Part shown: piece by piece, positions 27,492 through 37,000 of the stretch | Layout of the letters: each line of letters begins with the position of its first letter | Position numbering within the stretch: position 1 is the stretch's first letter | NCBI RefSeq assembly: GCF_021390245.1 | Contig: NZ_JAJUXH010000015.1 | Span: 62,001 to 126,000 of the forward strand | From: Dyadobacter sp. CY323 | GTDB lineage: Bacteria; Bacteroidota; Bacteroidia; Cytophagales; Spirosomataceae | Reading direction: 5' to 3' | Length of the DNA stretch: 64,000 nucleotides | The notes under the pieces: generated by a model | Database searches by the model: none | Seen by the model: only the letters and a program-made list of their open reading frames with translations | What the model was told of the DNA's origin: nothing | Position numbers and translations under genes: made by a program

Positions 27492-30400
27492 ATGATGAAT
27501 ATTTATAAAATTTTAACCGCAGTTCTTCTGCTATTTGGCTCCCTGAAAGGTGTCGCGCAGAATGGTGTCGCGCAGAAAAGCGTCGCGCAGAACCGGCAGG
27601 TTACGGGCACAGTCGCCGACGCAGCCGGCCCGACGCCGGGCATTACCGTTCAGGAAAAAGACCTGCTTTCAAACGGGGCTGTCACCGACGGCACCGGAAA
27701 ATTCGAAATCACGCTTCAAGGCCGCAGTAATATCCTGCTCATATCGGGCGTCGGTTACACCACCCAGGAAGTGGCAGTGGGCACCAGAACCCGGGTCGAA
27801 GTACTGATCGAATCCAGTGAAACGAGTTTGAACGAAGTCGTGGTCGTGGGTTTTGGTACGCAGCGGAAAGTCGACGTGGTCGGCTCGGTGAGCTCGATCA
27901 GCAGGGCCGACATTCAGCAAACCCCTTCTGCCAGCATTCAGAATGCGCTGGCCGGGAAGCTGCCGGGCTTTTACACCCAGCAGCGAAGCGGGCAGCCTGG
28001 CGCCGACGGGGCGGATTTTGTGATCCGCGGGGTGAGTACCTTCAATGGAAATGTTCGGCCTTTGGTTTTGGTGGATGATATTGAATTCAATTACGACGAT
28101 TTTTCAAATATCGACCCGAATGAGATCCAGTCCATCAGCGTCCTGAAAGATGCCGGCTCGACAGCCGTCTACGGTATCAAAGGCGCAAACGGGGTAATCC
28201 TGGTCACTACCCGGCGCGGAAAAACCGGCGCGCCGAAAATCAACTTCCGGACCGATTTTGGCATTCAGCGCCCTACGCATATTCCAAAAGTACTGGGGTC
28301 TGCGGATATGGCCATTTTAAGAAACGAGGCGCTAAAAAACGATGCATTTATCTCCGGCGGAACGTATGTGCCCGACTTCACCGAGGAAGATATCGAGCTG
28401 TTTCGCAACGGAACCGACCCATACGGACACCCGAACATCGACTGGTACAAAACGCTTTTCAAGAAAAGCGCTCCCATGACGACCAATAACATCGATCTTT
28501 CGGGAGGGACCGAGGTCGTCAAATATTTCGTCTCACTTGGTTATCAGAGCCAGTCGGGTCTTTTGCGCGATTTTAAATCCGACGATGTTGATAACAATTA
28601 CCGTTTCAACCGCTACAATTTTCGCTCGAACCTGGATATCAAGGCGACCAGGACACTTAGTTTCAAGTTGGATGTTTCCGGAAATTACACGCTTACCAAT
28701 CAGCCGCAGGTGGGCAACTCGCCATTTGGGGAGATCTATAATTACGAGGCGCTTACGCCATTTGTGTACCCGGTTTACAATCCCAATGGAAGCTATGGTT
28801 TTACCGATCCGCTGCGGCCGGCCCCGAGCAACAACATTGTGGGCCGCATTGAAAGAGGCGGCTACGACCGCGACCGCCAGAACCTGCTGAACCTGAATCT
28901 GTCAGCTGTTCAAAATCTGGAATTCATTACGCCGGGGTTGCAGGCGCAGGTGACGGTTTCTGTTGCCAACTCGAACAGTTCGAGAAGATCGCTAAGCGTC
29001 GCCAATTTTCCGTCGTTTTTTTATAATTCAAAAACCGAAGAGTACACGCCGCGAAATGCGAATATTTACCGGATCGATCCCTACGCGGCTACCTATTCAG
29101 GGGGGCACCCCCGGCGTCAGTCTGGTTTGCAGGCTACATTAAACTACAACCGGTCTTTTGGCAGCCACAACTTCGGAGGTCTGGTGGTTTTAAATCAGTA
29201 TTCCAAACTGGATTCGACGCGGGTAGCCGTAGACCCAACCCGGGTTTCCAATTACATTCCCACCAACTCGCGCGGGATCATCGGGCGTGTCGATTACAAT
29301 TTCAAGAACAGGTACATTGTCCAGTTTTCGGGAGCTTACAACGGCTCCGACCGTTTTGCGGAAGGCAGACGGTTTGGGTTTTTCCCTGCCGTGAGCGCAG
29401 GCTGGGTGATTTCGGAGGAAGGTTTTTTCAAAGATCAGCTACCGCTGGTCAGTTTGTTCAAAATCAGAGGTTCATACGGAATTACGGGAAGCGACGATCT
29501 GGGGGATTTCAAAAATTCGTATGAAGAGGTATATGGCCGCGGCGGTGCGGGTTCTTTCGGTGAAAGTAATGTCAGCACGCCCTCGATCGTTCCGGGCTCG
29601 CTGGCAAACGACCAGGTAACCTGGGAAAAGGAGCGAAAACTGGACTATGCCGTGGAATTCGGGCTTTGGGGAGATCGAGTTTCCGGTTCTGCCAACTTTT
29701 TTAACAACCGGCGTTACGATATTTTGTCGAGAAGAAGAACAGTGCCGAGCTATTTCGGGATTCCCGACGCGCAGCTTCCGCCGCTGAATCTGGGGATCGT
29801 AAGCAATGCCGGTTATGAACTTGAACTGGGGTACCGGGGTAAGGTCGGCCGGGATTTTGGCTTTAATATCAAGGCAAATTATTCCTATGCCAAAAACAAG
29901 ATCATCGAAATTGATGAAGTCCGGCAGGTATTCCCATGGAAAACGCAGACCGGCCGGTCCATTGGCGAGCAGCAGGGATTTATCTGGGACGGATTTTACT
30001 CCGAAGCCGAGGCGCGCGACCCGAGTGTGCCTAAGTACATCGGCTCCACCACCGCAGCCTGGGGCGAGGGTACAACGTTGCCCGGCTTTCTCAAATACCG
30101 CGACCTGGACGCCGACGGGGTAATCACAGACAATGACCGTGGCTACTTTGGCACTACAAACCTGCCGAATACAACCATTGGACTCTCCGCAGGTTTTAAC
30201 TATAAAAACTTCTCGTTCAATGTATTGCTTCAATCCGCATTGAATTCGGATGTGCAGATCGGATACAGTTTTTCCGTACCATTCAAGGGAAATTTGCAGG
30301 ACATTCACCTCGACCGCTGGACGCCGGAAACGGCCAATACGGCTACCTTCCCTTCCCTAGTTAGCAACTTTCACGGTACTTATATGACTACCGCGAGCAA

Positions 30401-30668
30401 TTCCAGCTTCTGGGCCATCAGCGGGAATTATCTCCGGGTACGCTCGATCGAGCTGGGGTATGCGCTCCCGGATGAATGGACGAGAGTAGTCAAATTGCAG
30501 GGTGTGCGGGTTTTTGCGAGCGGCTACAACCTGTTCAGCTGGTCCAAATCATTCCAGCGCTACGGCGTGGACCCGGAAGTGTTGCGTCAATCGGGCGATG
30601 CTTCTTCGTCGATCTCCTATCCTGCGCAGGCCATTATCAAACTGGGACTGAATGTTTCAATCAACTAG
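27492..30668 (+). CDS. SusC/RagA-family TonB-linked outer membrane protein
   Basis: 1058 residues. The signal peptide (MMNIYKILTAVLLLFGSLKG) is followed by a threefold repeat (G/S)VAQ(N/K) at residues 20-34, encoded by three 15-bp units at 27549-27593. A carboxypeptidase-D-like domain (about 36-110; VTGTVADAAGPTPGITV), the motif LNEVVVVGFGTQRK, the plug (IQNALAGKLPGFYTQQRSG, FVIRGVSTFNG, GSTAVYGIKGANGVILVTTR) and a barrel ending IKLGLNVSIN complete it. Partner of the SusD that starts 7 bp after its stop. Conventional SusC, in contrast to the shorter receptor two genes upstream. Confidence 0.96.
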   Translation: MMNIYKILTAVLLLFGSLKGVAQNGVAQKSVAQNRQVTGTVADAAGPTPGITVQEKDLLSNGAVTDGTGKFEITLQGRSNILLISGVGYTTQEVAVGTRTRVEVLIESSETSLNEVVVVGFGTQRKVDVVGSVSSISRADIQQTPSASIQNALAGKLPGFYTQQRSGQPGADGADFVIRGVSTFNGNVRPLVLVDDIEFNYDDFSNIDPNEIQSISVLKDAGSTAVYGIKGANGVILVTTRRGKTGAPKINFRTDFGIQRPTHIPKVLGSADMAILRNEALKNDAFISGGTYVPDFTEEDIELFRNGTDPYGHPNIDWYKTLFKKSAPMTTNNIDLSGGTEVVKYFVSLGYQSQSGLLRDFKSDDVDNNYRFNRYNFRSNLDIKATRTLSFKLDVSGNYTLTNQPQVGNSPFGEIYNYEALTPFVYPVYNPNGSYGFTDPLRPAPSNNIVGRIERGGYDRDRQNLLNLNLSAVQNLEFITPGLQAQVTVSVANSNSSRRSLSVANFPSFFYNSKTEEYTPRNANIYRIDPYAATYSGGHPRRQSGLQATLNYNRSFGSHNFGGLVVLNQYSKLDSTRVAVDPTRVSNYIPTNSRGIIGRVDYNFKNRYIVQFSGAYNGSDRFAEGRRFGFFPAVSAGWVISEEGFFKDQLPLVSLFKIRGSYGITGSDDLGDFKNSYEEVYGRGGAGSFGESNVSTPSIVPGSLANDQVTWEKERKLDYAVEFGLWGDRVSGSANFFNNRRYDILSRRRTVPSYFGIPDAQLPPLNLGIVSNAGYELELGYRGKVGRDFGFNIKANYSYAKNKIIEIDEVRQVFPWKTQTGRSIGEQQGFIWDGFYSEAEARDPSVPKYIGSTTAAWGEGTTLPGFLKYRDLDADGVITDNDRGYFGTTNLPNTTIGLSAGFNYKNFSFNVLLQSALNSDVQIGYSFSVPFKGNLQDIHLDRWTPETANTATFPSLVSNFHGTYMTTASNSSFWAISGNYLRVRSIELGYALPDEWTRVVKLQGVRVFASGYNLFSWSKSFQRYGVDPEVLRQSGDASSSISYPAQAIIKLGLNVSIN
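27549..27593 (+). repeat. Three tandem 15-bp units at the signal-peptide end of the SusC gene
   Basis: Units GGTGTCGCGCAGAAT, GGTGTCGCGCAGAAA and AGCGTCGCGCAGAAC follow each other directly. Each encodes (G/S)VAQ(N/K), so the probable signal peptidase site (V-A-Q) is present three times. In-frame expansion or contraction by 15 bp would leave the protein functional. Confidence 0.9.
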
Positions 30669-30675
30669 CAGCATC

Positions 30676-32448
30676 ATGAAAAAGATATATCTGGCAGTCT
30701 GGGCCGCATTGCTGATCGCGGCCGCTTCCTGTGAAAACAAGGATTTTCTCGATACCAAAACCACGGCGAGCCTCAACACCGAAACCACGTTCGCCGACAG
30801 TGCAAACACCATGGATTTTCTGGCAGGGCTCTATGTTGATCTGGCCTATAATTTCCAGGTCGAAAATGCGCACAACGTCGCCGATTTTTCGGAGTTATCG
30901 GATGAAGGCGAGGGGCGGTATCCGGCATTGGGGAATTTTGATAAAATATTCACCAGCGGCACTTTTGCCAATGGTTATTACAATCAAATGCAGAACAACT
31001 GGGTGCTGTTTTACAGGATCATCCGCTCATCTAATATTTTTCTGGCCAATGTCGACAAGTCGCCATTATCACCTGCCAAGAAACAGCGGGTGAAAGCGGA
31101 GGCCCGTTTTGTAAGGGCATTCCATTATTTCAATTTGTTAAAATTCTTCGGCGGTATCCCGCTTGTGGGCGACGATGTATTTTCTGCGAGCGATGATGGC
31201 ACATTTCAGCGGAATACGTTTGAGGAATGTGTGAATTACATGACTGCCGAGCTGGATGCCGCCGCCGCCGATATGCCGCTCAGCTACAATGGTGTGGATT
31301 TCGGCCGGATCACCAGAGGCGCTGCATTGGGGTTAAAGTCACGCCTCTTGTTATACGCGGCAAGTCCGCTCTACAATGGCGGCGGAACTACGACCAATGC
31401 GGAGCTCCTGCCGGTACTCTCCTACCCCACCGCAGACCCTGCCCGCTGGGAACGGGCCAGAGTTGCCGCAAAAGCGGTGATGGACCTTGCCTTATATTCG
31501 CTGCCTGTTAATAACACCACCAAATGGAGTGGGTCGGAGGCCGGATTGGGTTACGGTTTTTACAATGTATTCCTGACCCGCAAAAACCCGGAATTCATCC
31601 TGACCTACCTCATGCCGCCGGGCAAGCAGATTGAGCGAGGGATACTGCCAAGGTCGCGCGGAGGGGCAAATTTTTATACTTACCCTACCCAGGAGCTGGT
31701 CGACAAGTTTCCTACCATCAATGGCAAACCCATCACTGCGGATGTAAAATCGGCCGCAAACCCGACCGGTTTTGATGCCGCCAATCCCTATGTCAATCGC
31801 GACCCGAGACTTTCGGCAACTGTGATTTATAATGGAGGATTGTACTTCCTCAACACGACCAAGAATTTGCAGCCCGTGTATACCTATGTAGGCGCGCCCA
31901 ATGACGGGATTGTGGCGATATCCTCCAATACGGCAACTATAACCGGCTATTACGTGCGAAAAATGGCCGACGACAACGGAGCGATCACCGGTGGAAATAA
32001 TGTAGACAGAGGCATTCCATTGATCCGTTACGCCGAGATTTTACTAAATTACGCCGAGGCCGCCAATGAAACGGGCGACACAAAAGAAGCGATCAATACG
32101 CTGAAAACAATCAGGATCAGGGCCGGCATTGCGCCGGGGACCGATCAGCTTTACGGCTTACCAGCTGCCCCGACCAAGGATCAGGCGCGTGCATTGATCC
32201 AGAATGAGCGCGACATCGAGCTTGCATTCGAGCAGCACCGGATCTGGGATGTGAGAAGATGGAAGCTCGGGCCCGCGCTGGACGGAAAGTTCCTTCACGG
32301 CATGCAGATCACCAAGGTTGGCGAGGGATACACCTACCGGCTCCGCGACGTGAGGACACGCTATTTCAAGGATATTTACTACTATTTCCCTATCCCAAAA
32401 GATGACGTGGTACTTAATCCGAAGATTTTACAGAATCCCGGGTATTGA
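30676..32448 (+). CDS. SusD/RagB-family outer membrane lipoprotein
   Basis: 590 residues from the ATG at 30676, which opens the lipoprotein signal MKKIYLAVWAALLIAAASC with Cys19 as lipidated residue; an upstream ATG at 30652 lies inside the SusC gene and would add eight residues. SusD motifs: AEARFVRAFHYFNLLKFFGG, GRITRGAALGLKSRLLLYAA, NPYVNRDPRLSATVIYNGG, TIRIRAGI and IQNERDIELAFEQHRIWDVR, ending PIPKDDVVLNPKILQNPGY. Partner of the SusC at 27492-30668. It probably holds the glycan substrate of the cluster at the cell surface. Confidence 0.95.
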   Translation: MKKIYLAVWAALLIAAASCENKDFLDTKTTASLNTETTFADSANTMDFLAGLYVDLAYNFQVENAHNVADFSELSDEGEGRYPALGNFDKIFTSGTFANGYYNQMQNNWVLFYRIIRSSNIFLANVDKSPLSPAKKQRVKAEARFVRAFHYFNLLKFFGGIPLVGDDVFSASDDGTFQRNTFEECVNYMTAELDAAAADMPLSYNGVDFGRITRGAALGLKSRLLLYAASPLYNGGGTTTNAELLPVLSYPTADPARWERARVAAKAVMDLALYSLPVNNTTKWSGSEAGLGYGFYNVFLTRKNPEFILTYLMPPGKQIERGILPRSRGGANFYTYPTQELVDKFPTINGKPITADVKSAANPTGFDAANPYVNRDPRLSATVIYNGGLYFLNTTKNLQPVYTYVGAPNDGIVAISSNTATITGYYVRKMADDNGAITGGNNVDRGIPLIRYAEILLNYAEAANETGDTKEAINTLKTIRIRAGIAPGTDQLYGLPAAPTKDQARALIQNERDIELAFEQHRIWDVRRWKLGPALDGKFLHGMQITKVGEGYTYRLRDVRTRYFKDIYYYFPIPKDDVVLNPKILQNPGY

Positions 32449-32468
32449 TCCAAAAACACGACTGATCA

Positions 32469-35057
32469 ATGCATTTAATAAATTCAACTATGAGATCGGA
32501 AGCGATGTTTTTCTGTAAAATTTTAAGTCTGAGTCTTTTAATTTCTGGCTTAAATCCATCTCTGGCGCAAAAGAAATCTGCCGGAAAAAGTACTGCGGCA
32601 AAGCCTAACATCATTTACATCATGGCCGACGACCTTGGGTATGGGGACGTAGGTTTTAATGGTCAGCAAAAAATCAAAACGCCGAACATAGACAGGCTTG
32701 CCGGGGAAGGGATCATATTTAATCAGCATTATGCCGGTACTGCGGTGTGCGGACCTTCCCGGGCGGCTTTGCTGACGGGCGTAAATACGGCCCATGCGCA
32801 CGTGCGTGAACTTTCGGCCTGGACAGTGAGTGGCAAACCGGTGGACCTGCTCGATGAGGAAGTGACCGTTGCCGAAGAACTGAAACGGGCCGGGTACAAA
32901 ACGGCGATTATCGGTAAATGGGGACTTGAAGAAGGTGCCGGCACAGGCGCTCCGAACGCGCAGGGTTACGATTATTTTTATGGTTACAAAACCCACACGG
33001 AAGCGCATCACTACTATCCCGAATACATTTGGGAAAATGGTAAAAAGATCACGCTGGAAAACAATGTAACCGCTGAAAAAAAGGGGAATTACTCGAACGA
33101 TGATTTTACCTCGAAAGCCATTCGTTTTATTAAAGACAATAAATCAGGGCCGTTTTTTCTTTACCTGCCCTACACGGTTCCTCACAATGAAATTACGGTT
33201 CCGGAAGATTCCAAAAAGCCTTACCTGAACCAGGGCTGGACCGCCCGCCCGATGACTGCCGGGCATTATTACCACGACGCCGAGGGCAATACGACCTATG
33301 CAGGCATGGTATCCCGGCTCGACGGGTACGTCGGCCAGATTTTGCAAACATTAAAAGATCAGGGAATCGATGAGAATACAGTTGTGATTTTCACCAGCGA
33401 CAACGGGCCGGGTTTTGATAATGGCTTTTTTGACAGCAACGGACCATTTAAAGGCAAGAAGTTTACATTATATGAGGGAGGAATCCGCGTACCGTTCGCC
33501 GCGCGCTGGCCTGCCCGGATTAAGGCAGGAAGTAAAACTTCACACCCGTCGGCATTCTGGGATTTCCTGCCGACTGCCTGTGAAATAGCGGGCATTAAAC
33601 CTTCCGCTAAAATCGACGGCGTTTCCTATCTGCCGACATTGCTTGGTAATGCACAACAGCCTAAACACGATTTTCTGTATTGGGAGATTAATGAGGCGCA
33701 GGGACCGGCGCAGGCGATCCAGGCGGGGGAATGGAAAGGTCTTGCTCAGTACAACAAGGCTTTCGAACTATATCATCTGGCGACAGACCCAGGCGAAACG
33801 ACCAATGTAGCCGGGCAAAATCCCGCAGTAGTAAAAAGATTGAAAGAAACACTCATTGCGACCCGCACTGAAAATCCGGAATTTCCGCTCACCAAAAGAA
33901 GCTCGCATTATGCCAGTGAAAAGCCGGTTTACCACATTTACGCTGGCAGCACGCACGCGCATACTTCGTACACCGAATCGCATGGGTCTCACCTTGACAA
34001 AGCAAAAGGCGCGACTAAATTCATGGAAGTGGACTCAATTGGCGTAAGCCACGCGGTAAATTCACCTTTAAAACCCGACTGGCAAAAACACCAGGGTCCG
34101 CCTTCCGAGCATTTCGGGCTGGCAAAAGCCAATGGGTACGATTTCTATATCTCTACTGACCATTCTCAGGAAGCGGGATTCCACCCGACGAGTGACAAAA
34201 ATGCGCAATGGATCTCACTTCACGACCAGGCCAGTAAGGCAACCGACAAAAACTTTGTAGCCCTGGCGGGTTATGAGCATTCCGAAAATAACGGTCCGGG
34301 GGGCAGAGGCCATATCAACGTGATCAATTCGGCCGCTTACCTGAATGCACTTGAAAAGGACGTGGATATTAAGGTGGCCTATAAATGGCTGGGGAATGCA
34401 AAATCGTACGACAATGACGGCCCCGTGATCGCAAGTTTTAATCACCCTGATGTCAAATCGTACGACAGCTTCCAATACCGGGATGAAAAAGTGACCGACG
34501 TGATTACCTTACTGGAAGTGATCAATTCCAATAAAAATATCCATTATGAAGGCTTTTTGGCCGCATTGAACGCAGGCTGGAAGGTTTCTCCGGTGGCAGG
34601 AAATGATAACCACGGCACCGCAGCCATTAGCAAGCAAAAATCCCGGACTTTCGTACTGGCAGAAAGTAAATCGAAGCGCGACATTCTGAATGCGATGAAA
34701 AACCGCCGGACTTACGCCTCGCTTGACCAAAACATCCAATGTCAATATTGGGTGAACGGGCAGATTATGGGCTCGACACTTAATAAACCCGACGAATTCA
34801 AATTTGACATTAATATCAGCGACCCTGATGTGGCAAATCCTGCAAACAAGATTAGGAAAATTGAAATTCTGAAAGATAATGGCGTAGTGGTCGAGAGTCT
34901 GGAAGCTTCTGCTCACAGCGTGAAATGGGAGCCGGTAATTAAGGATTCCACCAGCAAGTATTTCTTTATCAGAGTCTTTTCCGCCGGCGATCCGGGCTCT
35001 GCGGAGAATCATGCAAAGCCGGTCGCCTGGCTGGCGCCTGTCTGGACTGGGCGGTAG
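32469..35057 (+). CDS. Arylsulfatase fused to a PHP-type (CehA/McbA-like) metallohydrolase domain
   Basis: 862 residues in one uninterrupted frame. Signal peptide to about residue 34 (SLLISGLNPSLAQ). The sulfatase domain covers about 45-470: PNIIYIMADDLGYGD with Asp54/Asp55, TPNIDRLAGEG, the canonical formylglycine motif CGPSRAALLTG with Cys94, TSDNGPG (310-314), and the late ELYHLATDPGETTN. A second domain covers about 487-735 with the metal ligands of PHP phosphoesterases: THAHTS (His496, His498), TDHS (Asp564, His565), GYEH (Glu603, His604), FNHPD (His659) and GNDNHG (Asp713, His715). A beta-rich C-terminal segment follows. The first domain removes sulfate; the second is probably a metal-dependent hydrolase of unknown substrate. 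Fusion of the two is uncommon in my knowledge. Starts 20 bp after the SusD gene. Confidence 0.9.
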   Translation: MHLINSTMRSEAMFFCKILSLSLLISGLNPSLAQKKSAGKSTAAKPNIIYIMADDLGYGDVGFNGQQKIKTPNIDRLAGEGIIFNQHYAGTAVCGPSRAALLTGVNTAHAHVRELSAWTVSGKPVDLLDEEVTVAEELKRAGYKTAIIGKWGLEEGAGTGAPNAQGYDYFYGYKTHTEAHHYYPEYIWENGKKITLENNVTAEKKGNYSNDDFTSKAIRFIKDNKSGPFFLYLPYTVPHNEITVPEDSKKPYLNQGWTARPMTAGHYYHDAEGNTTYAGMVSRLDGYVGQILQTLKDQGIDENTVVIFTSDNGPGFDNGFFDSNGPFKGKKFTLYEGGIRVPFAARWPARIKAGSKTSHPSAFWDFLPTACEIAGIKPSAKIDGVSYLPTLLGNAQQPKHDFLYWEINEAQGPAQAIQAGEWKGLAQYNKAFELYHLATDPGETTNVAGQNPAVVKRLKETLIATRTENPEFPLTKRSSHYASEKPVYHIYAGSTHAHTSYTESHGSHLDKAKGATKFMEVDSIGVSHAVNSPLKPDWQKHQGPPSEHFGLAKANGYDFYISTDHSQEAGFHPTSDKNAQWISLHDQASKATDKNFVALAGYEHSENNGPGGRGHINVINSAAYLNALEKDVDIKVAYKWLGNAKSYDNDGPVIASFNHPDVKSYDSFQYRDEKVTDVITLLEVINSNKNIHYEGFLAALNAGWKVSPVAGNDNHGTAAISKQKSRTFVLAESKSKRDILNAMKNRRTYASLDQNIQCQYWVNGQIMGSTLNKPDEFKFDINISDPDVANPANKIRKIEILKDNGVVVESLEASAHSVKWEPVIKDSTSKYFFIRVFSAGDPGSAENHAKPVAWLAPVWTGR

Positions 35058-35119
35058 AATGTGGTAAGCGGAACAGTTTTTGTAAGTGGCGTGCGCAATT
35101 CACACTAACATTACCGCGC

Positions 35120-36601
35120 ATGTTTAAAATTACGTTCCGAAGCCCGAGGCCAGGGTTGGCCGTTAAACTGCTGATCGCTGCGAGCATACCTTTCTTCATT
35201 TCCTGCTATGGTATCAAAAGCTCGAAAGGCGGTGGGCAACTAGGGCGGCATATGACCCGCAATCCGCAAGCAGCTGACGTTTTGCTTGCACCAGGCTACA
35301 AGATCGATCTGGTTACCAAAGGCCTGACCTACCCTACTGCCTGTACGTTCGACGACAAGGGTGAGCTGTATGTGATCGAAGGCGGGTATAGTTATGGCGA
35401 GTCCTGGACCCGTCCGGCACTGATCCGTATCAGCCAAAACGGTGATCAAAAAGTCATCGCTTCCGGCTCGGACAATGGCCCGTGGACTGGCGTCGATTTC
35501 TATGAGGGCCATTTTTATATAGCGGAAGGCGGCAGTAAAGCGGGTGGGAAGATTCTCAAAATAGCTCCGTCGGGAAAAATTGATACATTGATTGCAAACC
35601 TGCCCAGCGGGGGCGATCACCATACCAATGGGCCCGTCGTGCGGAATGGCTTCATTTATTTTAGTCTGGGGGCTGCAACCAATTCCGGGGTGGTCGGGCC
35701 GGACAACGCACATTATGGCTGGCTGAAACGCAAGCCTACATTCCACGATATTCCCTGCCAGGACATCATCCTGGCCGGCGTCAATTTTGATTCCGAACAC
35801 GCGCTCGACAAATCTGCCGGCAGCGTCACCACCGGCGCCTACTCACCTTACGGAAAACCTTCGGCGCCAAATCAGCGCATTTCGGGCAGCATTCCCTGCA
35901 CGGGGGCCGTTATGAGAATATCAGTCGGCGGTACCAAGCCGGAGGTAGTGGCCTGGGGTTATCGCAATCCATTCGGGCTGCGCTTTTCGCCGGATGGTAA
36001 TCTATTTGTAACCGAAAATGCCTACGACGAGCGCGGCAGCAGGCCCATATGGGGAGCGGGCGACATTTTGTGGCAGGTAAAGCCGGGTACATGGTATGGT
36101 TTCCCCGATTTCTCGGGTGATATGCTGCTGGCCGGTGACATTGAATTCAAAGCGCCGGGCTCTCCAATGGTCCAATCAGTGTTAAAAGAACATCCTAATA
36201 AACCTCCGAAACCTGCGGCCATTTTAGAAGTGCATTCATCGTCCAGTGGTTTTGATTTCGCCAATGCGGCATTTGGTTTTGCAGGCGAAGCATTCATTGC
36301 GCAGTTTGGCGATATGGCCCCTGACGTTGGCAAGACACTCGCGCCGGTGGGTTTCAAACTCGTGCGCGTAGATCCTGCGAGTGGGGTGATCCGGGATTTT
36401 GCTATTAATAAAGGCAAACGCAATGGGCCGGCCAGCGCGTTGGGGAATGGCGGTTTGGAGCGGCCGGTTTCTGTCAAATTCAATGAAGCAGGTGATGAAC
36501 TGTATGTCGTTGATTTCGGGATTGTACAAATGAGTAAAAAGGGCCCGCATCCGCAAGAGAAAACCGGGGTCATCTGGAAAATAACTAAAACACAGCCATG
36601 A
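35120..36601 (+). CDS. Glucose/sorbosone dehydrogenase-like beta-propeller lipoprotein
   Basis: 493 residues. The signal peptide has a lipobox ending at Cys29 (FFISC). The body is a six-bladed propeller of the GSDH/soluble PQQ glucose dehydrogenase type: YPTACTFDDKGELYVIEGGY, TGVDFYEGHFYIAEGG, GGDHHTNGPVVRNGFIYFSL, WGYRNPFGLRFSPDGNLFVT, PVSVKFNEAGDELYVVDFG. The HHTNG and YRNPFGL blocks correspond to regions that line the cofactor site in the family; whether PQQ is bound cannot be decided here. The ATGA overlap with the cytochrome c gene strongly suggests that electrons from sugar oxidation pass to that cytochrome. Located at the periplasmic face of a membrane. Confidence 0.87.
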   Translation: MFKITFRSPRPGLAVKLLIAASIPFFISCYGIKSSKGGGQLGRHMTRNPQAADVLLAPGYKIDLVTKGLTYPTACTFDDKGELYVIEGGYSYGESWTRPALIRISQNGDQKVIASGSDNGPWTGVDFYEGHFYIAEGGSKAGGKILKIAPSGKIDTLIANLPSGGDHHTNGPVVRNGFIYFSLGAATNSGVVGPDNAHYGWLKRKPTFHDIPCQDIILAGVNFDSEHALDKSAGSVTTGAYSPYGKPSAPNQRISGSIPCTGAVMRISVGGTKPEVVAWGYRNPFGLRFSPDGNLFVTENAYDERGSRPIWGAGDILWQVKPGTWYGFPDFSGDMLLAGDIEFKAPGSPMVQSVLKEHPNKPPKPAAILEVHSSSSGFDFANAAFGFAGEAFIAQFGDMAPDVGKTLAPVGFKLVRVDPASGVIRDFAINKGKRNGPASALGNGGLERPVSVKFNEAGDELYVVDFGIVQMSKKGPHPQEKTGVIWKITKTQP

Positions 36602-36936
36602 ACAGAAAGACATTGCTAATCACCTTTGTTCTTGCAGGTTTTCTCACCGCATGCGCCATGCGCCGTTCAGAGCCGGCTAAGCAAAAAATGTTTGAACCCG
36701 CCACCAGCCAGATCGCCAATGGCGAAAAGATTTTTATGGCTAAATGCCAGAAATGCCACCCGGGTGGTGAGGCCGGACTCGGTATAGGGCTTAATCCGGT
36801 ACCGGCACCGAAATTCCTGAAAAGATTTCAGATACGGCACGGTCTGGGTGTGATGCCGGCATTCAAAAAAGAAGAGATCACGCGGCAGGAGCTTCACGAT
36901 ATTACCAGCTATATGTCAGCCTGGAAACATTATTAG
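36598..36936 (+). CDS. Small c-type cytochrome lipoprotein
   Basis: 112 residues. The lipobox FLTAC gives Cys19 as the lipid anchor. A single haem site CQKCH (Cys50, Cys53, His54) follows GEKIFMAKC, and Met86 in GVMPAF is the probable sixth ligand, as in class I cytochromes c. The start overlaps the stop of the dehydrogenase-like gene (ATGA), so the two are translationally coupled. Likely the electron acceptor of that enzyme. Last gene of the 21453-36936 cluster. Confidence 0.93.
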   Translation: MNRKTLLITFVLAGFLTACAMRRSEPAKQKMFEPATSQIANGEKIFMAKCQKCHPGGEAGLGIGLNPVPAPKFLKRFQIRHGLGVMPAFKKEEITRQELHDITSYMSAWKHY

Positions 36937-37000
36937 GTTAGCATTTAACAATCATCCATTATCCGGGTTAATGGCAGGTAGGTTTTAAAAAAAAATAATC

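Noticed and set aside
29472..30308. 278-residue open frame on the minus strand
   Set aside because: Lies fully antisense to a well-supported SusC gene and has no recognisable motif; a shadow of GC-rich coding DNA.
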